DNA of 48,273 bases, taken from positions 1 through 48,273 of the IMG/VR virus record IMGVR_UViG_3300041809_000332; one strand, given 5' to 3'. The notes beneath the pieces were generated by a model. It did no database searches. It saw nothing but the letters and a program-made list of their open reading frames with translations, and was not told where the DNA came from. The position numbers and the translations under genes are program-made. The DNA comes from a virus. Shown piece after piece: positions 45,720-48,273 of this stretch. The number at the start of each line of letters is the position of its first letter. Within the stretch, counting starts at the first letter, position 1.

Positions 45720-46352
45720 ATGGGTTTGAAATTAGTCTACTACGGTCAGAACGATAGCGTCAATGCTACGCCGGACGTTCTCCTCACTGGAGACCCCGGA
45801 ACCGACCAGACCACCCTGATTAACGCAGGGTATCTGGCAGGCCGCATCATGGCTATCGCAGGAAACCCCCAGAATGCCTCCAACGTGGAGACGGTCATCG
45901 TTCCCTGTGACGTAGACGCAACTCTCGGCAGCATCGAGACTGCGACTGCGGGCATCATCGGAACGGGTCCGTTCAACCCCGGTGACAGGCAGTATACCTC
46001 CAATGCAACCACTACAGTGGCAGCAGGTAACAAGCCGTTCGCTGCACTGCTCAACGGTCCCGGCGAGTTTTCCGGCGCTATCGGACCTGCGGGCAGCAAG
46101 AAAGCTCCCGTGGTTCGTGGTCTCTGGCAAGGTAACATCAACCAAGAGTCGTATGACACACAGGCCGGTGTAACTTTTGTTGCCGGTGACTATGTGTACT
46201 GCGGTTCTCACAGCCCTGCGGCTGGGAGTGCGAATGTTGGGTTGTATACCGACAAGGCCCATACATCCGCCACGAACATCATCCCGGTCGGCATCTGCAC
46301 TCACGTCCCCAGCACTCAGGAGCCGTGGCTGGGCGTAGCAAGTCTGCTCTAA
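45720..46352 (+). CDS. Putative head decoration-type protein (210 aa)
   Basis: An AAGGAGA site precedes the ATG. The protein is beta-rich, rich in Gly, Ala and Thr, and has almost no long helices (NAGYLAGRIMAIAGNPQNAS; GVTFVAGDYVYCGSHSP). It lies directly upstream of the major capsid gene, where decoration or capsid-stabilising proteins often lie, and shows the GC-rich codon use of highly expressed structural genes here. The role is inferred from position and composition. Confidence 0.65.
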   Translation: MGLKLVYYGQNDSVNATPDVLLTGDPGTDQTTLINAGYLAGRIMAIAGNPQNASNVETVIVPCDVDATLGSIETATAGIIGTGPFNPGDRQYTSNATTTVAAGNKPFAALLNGPGEFSGAIGPAGSKKAPVVRGLWQGNINQESYDTQAGVTFVAGDYVYCGSHSPAAGSANVGLYTDKAHTSATNIIPVGICTHVPSTQEPWLGVASLL

Positions 46353-46358
46353 TTGGAA

Positions 46359-46374
46359 GGTAGCTTAGGCTACC
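46359..46374 (+). other. Hairpin between decoration-type and capsid genes
   Basis: GGTAGC and GCTACC form a perfect six-pair stem with a TTAG loop, seven bases after the stop codon. No T-run follows, so it is more likely an mRNA processing or stability element than a terminator. Confidence 0.4.
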
Positions 46375-46414
46375 CCACCGATTAGGCAAGGAACAGGAAA
46401 AAGAGGTAATTCAA

Positions 46415-47416
46415 ATGGCAAATCTTTCCCGTACCCAACAGCAGACTGCTATGTTGGGTCAGCTTCTCAAGACCGCTGGCGGACGCCAAAAGCTCGCCGC
46501 TAGCCTCGGACCGTCCCTTCGTCGGCGTCGTGACTATATGAGCATTGCTCGCAAGGCTCTCATGGTCGAAACGCTACCGGACGGCGCACTCCCCATCTAT
46601 GACAAGGAATTTGACATCATGGCACAGACGGTGTCCAGCACACCGGGTGGGTCGTTTGTTGAAGCCTTCGTCGTTGGTGAGGAAGGCGGAGACATCGTTC
46701 GGGTCACCAAGCCCAAGCGGGTCACCGTTCCGACCTTTGAAATCGTCAGCAACCCGATGATTCCCATCACCCAGATTAAGGAACGTCGGTTCGACTTGGT
46801 CGCTCGTTCTCTGAACCTCGCCAAGGCAGAAGTCGGCGCAGCCGAAGACGGATACGTTTTCGGATTGTTCGACGCAGTTGCCGCCGCAGCCAACACGCAA
46901 GTGGCTGCCGACAACGCCGCCAAGGCAGGCTCGGGCCTGTTTGACCCGGTCTACAATGGGGACATCGCCATCAGCGCTCCCATTGACATCAACTCCATGG
47001 CTGATGGATTCGGACAGGTACAGCGGCACGACCTGTCGGTTGCGTTCTGTTTCTTTAACCCCCGTGATTACACGGACTTACTGAAATGGACGCAGCAAAA
47101 TATCGACCGTGAGACGCAGCGTAAGCTACTCAAGACCGGCGTCATGGGCTACCTGTGGGGGGCTACACTCCTCCAGTCCCGTAAAGTCGGCTACGGCTGC
47201 GTATACATCCTCGCTGATGCTGAGTTCCTCGGCGTCATCCCGGAGCGTATCCCGCTCACCGTTATGTCGGCAGACCGTCCTGACCTCCGCCAGATTGGTT
47301 TCTCGATTTTCGAGAACCTCGGGTTCCTCGTATTCAACCCGTCCGGCGTGCAGCGGCTTACCGTCAATGGTCGGTTCGAGTCCTTCATCAGCGGTCAGAA
47401 CATCGGCGAGAACTAA
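46415..47416 (+). CDS. Major capsid protein (HK97 fold)
   Basis: The 333-residue protein begins with a helical arm (RTQQQTAMLGQLLKTAGGRQ). An E-loop-like region follows (VSSTPGGSFVEAFVVGEEGG), then a P-domain with long helix (ERRFDLVARSLNLAKAEVG ... LFDAVAAAANTQVAADNAAK) and an A-domain (RIPLTVMSADRPDLRQIGFS, then a final beta end). This order is the HK97 capsid fold of large-phage capsid proteins. It is preceded by protease and scaffold-type genes and followed by a strong terminator. It should form the hexamers of the head shell. Confidence 0.85.
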   Translation: MANLSRTQQQTAMLGQLLKTAGGRQKLAASLGPSLRRRRDYMSIARKALMVETLPDGALPIYDKEFDIMAQTVSSTPGGSFVEAFVVGEEGGDIVRVTKPKRVTVPTFEIVSNPMIPITQIKERRFDLVARSLNLAKAEVGAAEDGYVFGLFDAVAAAANTQVAADNAAKAGSGLFDPVYNGDIAISAPIDINSMADGFGQVQRHDLSVAFCFFNPRDYTDLLKWTQQNIDRETQRKLLKTGVMGYLWGATLLQSRKVGYGCVYILADAEFLGVIPERIPLTVMSADRPDLRQIGFSIFENLGFLVFNPSGVQRLTVNGRFESFISGQNIGEN

Positions 47417-47440
47417 TCGCCCTCTGATTGCCCAACTCCA

Positions 47441-47478
47441 CGGCGGGGGTCTTTCGAGACCCTCGCCGTTCTCTTTTT
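47441..47478 (+). terminator. Rho-independent terminator after the capsid gene
   Basis: CGGCGGGGGTCT (47441-47452) pairs with AGACCCTCGCCG (47457-47468) around a TTCG loop, with one G-T pair. TTCTCTTTTT follows. It is the strongest terminator in the window. Confidence 0.92.
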
Positions 47479-47501
47479 AGCCCACCTTTTCTCCGAAACT
47501 C

Positions 47502-47518
47502 AGTATTATCCTACGGAG
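47502..47518 (+). promoter_or_regulatory. Candidate promoter, TATTAT box before GGAG
   Basis: AGTATTATCCTACGGAG is very close to the copy at 3101-3119 (AGTATTATCCAGTAGGAG). It lies just past the capsid terminator and starts a new unit with the ATG at 47525, which makes a promoter role likely. Confidence 0.55.
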
Positions 47519-47524
47519 AACTCT

Positions 47525-47959
47525 ATGCCCCGATTCGTGGTTTCACTCTACTGCCCGGATGATGAGAACTTGGAGTCTGACCTTCACTCTTTCGCCCGCC
47601 AAAACAAGCTCTCTTACGATAAGGTTGAGGAGCTTGTAGGCCGCTACCTCATTGACGGTGAATATCTTAGGATACAGTTTGACACCGACTTGGAAACCTG
47701 CGTCATTCTGCCTGATGGTTTCGAGGGAGTGAACGATTACGACCCCTACCTGCATGTTCCCAGCGTTGAGGAGGAAACGGCACTGGCAAAAGCAAAGAAG
47801 AGGGTTGCCGACCTGCAACGACAAATCACTCAGACCAAGGCTGATTATGAGGCCCTTTCCGGGGACGAACGGCAGACCAAGTATGCCGAGGGGTTGATTA
47901 AGTTCATCGCCGGGAATCGGAAGGAAATTAAGGAAATCAAGCAGGAGTACGCTATCTGA
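47525..47959 (+). CDS. Hypothetical protein (144 aa)
   Basis: The first 85 residues are mixed (RFVVSLYCPDDENLESDLHS; YLRIQFDTDLETCVILPDGF). Residues 85-144 are helical and charged (ALAKAKKRVADLQRQITQTK) and may form a coiled coil. No family was recognised. It is the first gene after the capsid terminator. Confidence 0.7.
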   Translation: MPRFVVSLYCPDDENLESDLHSFARQNKLSYDKVEELVGRYLIDGEYLRIQFDTDLETCVILPDGFEGVNDYDPYLHVPSVEEETALAKAKKRVADLQRQITQTKADYEALSGDERQTKYAEGLIKFIAGNRKEIKEIKQEYAI

Positions 47960-47981
47960 CCCATTAACAGGGGTGTGAAAA

Positions 47982-48273
47982 ATGAAGAGTTTTGTGGCAA
48001 ATAGTACGATAAACTTTGAGGGTTACAAGTTCTATGTGCGACCGGGGGACCAGCTATCCTATGACCCCAAGCATGGAAACTCTCTCACGGTTTTTCGGAA
48101 TGGTAAATTTGAGAAGGTCATCAAGGTCGCTCCGTTGGTCATTGAGGCTTTTCTGAAAAGCAAGTTCCTCTTGGAAGTCAAGGTTCCTGCCGGTAAGGTG
48201 GAAGGCATGGCGATTATCTCCGCCGCAGCGGCAGAGCAGGTCGCCAAGGATGTCATGGAGAATCTCCCCCACA
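47982..48273 (+). CDS. Hypothetical protein, cut by the window end
   Basis: An ATG at 47982 (AGGGGTG upstream) opens a frame that runs to the last base without a stop, giving 97 visible residues. It begins MKSFVANSTINFEGYKFYV and continues with a beta-rich part, then a helix near the end (ISAAAAEQVAKDVMEN). The beginning could be a small barrel. The function is unknown. Confidence 0.65.
   Translation, partial: MKSFVANSTINFEGYKFYVRPGDQLSYDPKHGNSLTVFRNGKFEKVIKVAPLVIEAFLKSKFLLEVKVPAGKVEGMAIISAAAAEQVAKDVMENLPH

Overview
The window is a 48 kb piece of a large tailed phage (Caudoviricetes) with contractile-tail (myovirus) morphology. A very long tail sheath protein, a tail-tube-like protein, a prohead-protease-like protein, a scaffold-like protein, an HK97-type major capsid protein and a collagen-like fibre with an Mtd-type N-terminus are all present. 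So are many short genes with ATGA or TAATG overlaps, free-standing homing endonucleases and a tRNA. The size and accessory load suggest a genome well above 100 kb. The host is probably Gram-negative, because one gene joins a periplasmic solute-binding-like domain to a peptidoglycan-binding OmpA domain. No similarity search was possible; all calls rest on motifs read in the translations.

Layout. (1) 1-10.99 kb, mostly plus strand: short genes of unknown function, a DUF262 protein, an HD phosphohydrolase-like protein and a UvrD-type helicase. Inserted among them are an HNH, an endonuclease VII-like and two GIY-YIG endonucleases plus an HNH relic. Several transcription units start with a TATWMT box 5-7 bases before the Shine-Dalgarno sequence. 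(2) 10.99-18.43 kb, plus strand: a compact membrane operon with a TPM-like membrane protein, a LemA-like protein, two small proteins, two coiled-coil proteins (one membrane-anchored and PspA-like), a solute-binding/OmpA fusion, an ABC permease and an ABC ATPase. This looks like a complete phage-encoded, cell-wall-tethered ABC system fused to a LemA/TPM membrane module, and is the best candidate here for an undescribed system. (3) 18.44-23.17 kb, plus strand: NAD+ salvage (NMN adenylyltransferase-Nudix and nicotinamide phosphoribosyltransferase), a AAA+ ATPase, an RNA ligase and a HAD phosphatase. These resemble NAD+ reconstitution and RNA repair, both known as phage counter-defences. (4) 23.17-28.53 kb, minus strand: neck/tail-type virion genes, including one with an N-terminal ADP-ribosyltransferase-like domain, and a small membrane protein. 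(5) 28.63-48.27 kb, plus strand: an FmdB-like zinc ribbon, tail sheath, tail tube, large zinc-ribbon/low-complexity virion proteins, protease, scaffold, terminator, tRNA, fibre, a third GIY-YIG gene, a decoration-like protein, major capsid protein, terminator and two further genes.

Working model: regions 1-3 supply early functions (DNA metabolism, NAD+ restoration, RNA repair, envelope remodelling or uptake). Regions 4-5 build the virion, with divergent transcription from about 28.53-28.63 kb. The homing endonucleases sit at gene borders and appear to have disturbed codon use at the ends of the helicase gene. The tRNA is unusual: a serine-type body with a very long variable arm but an isoleucine GAT anticodon.
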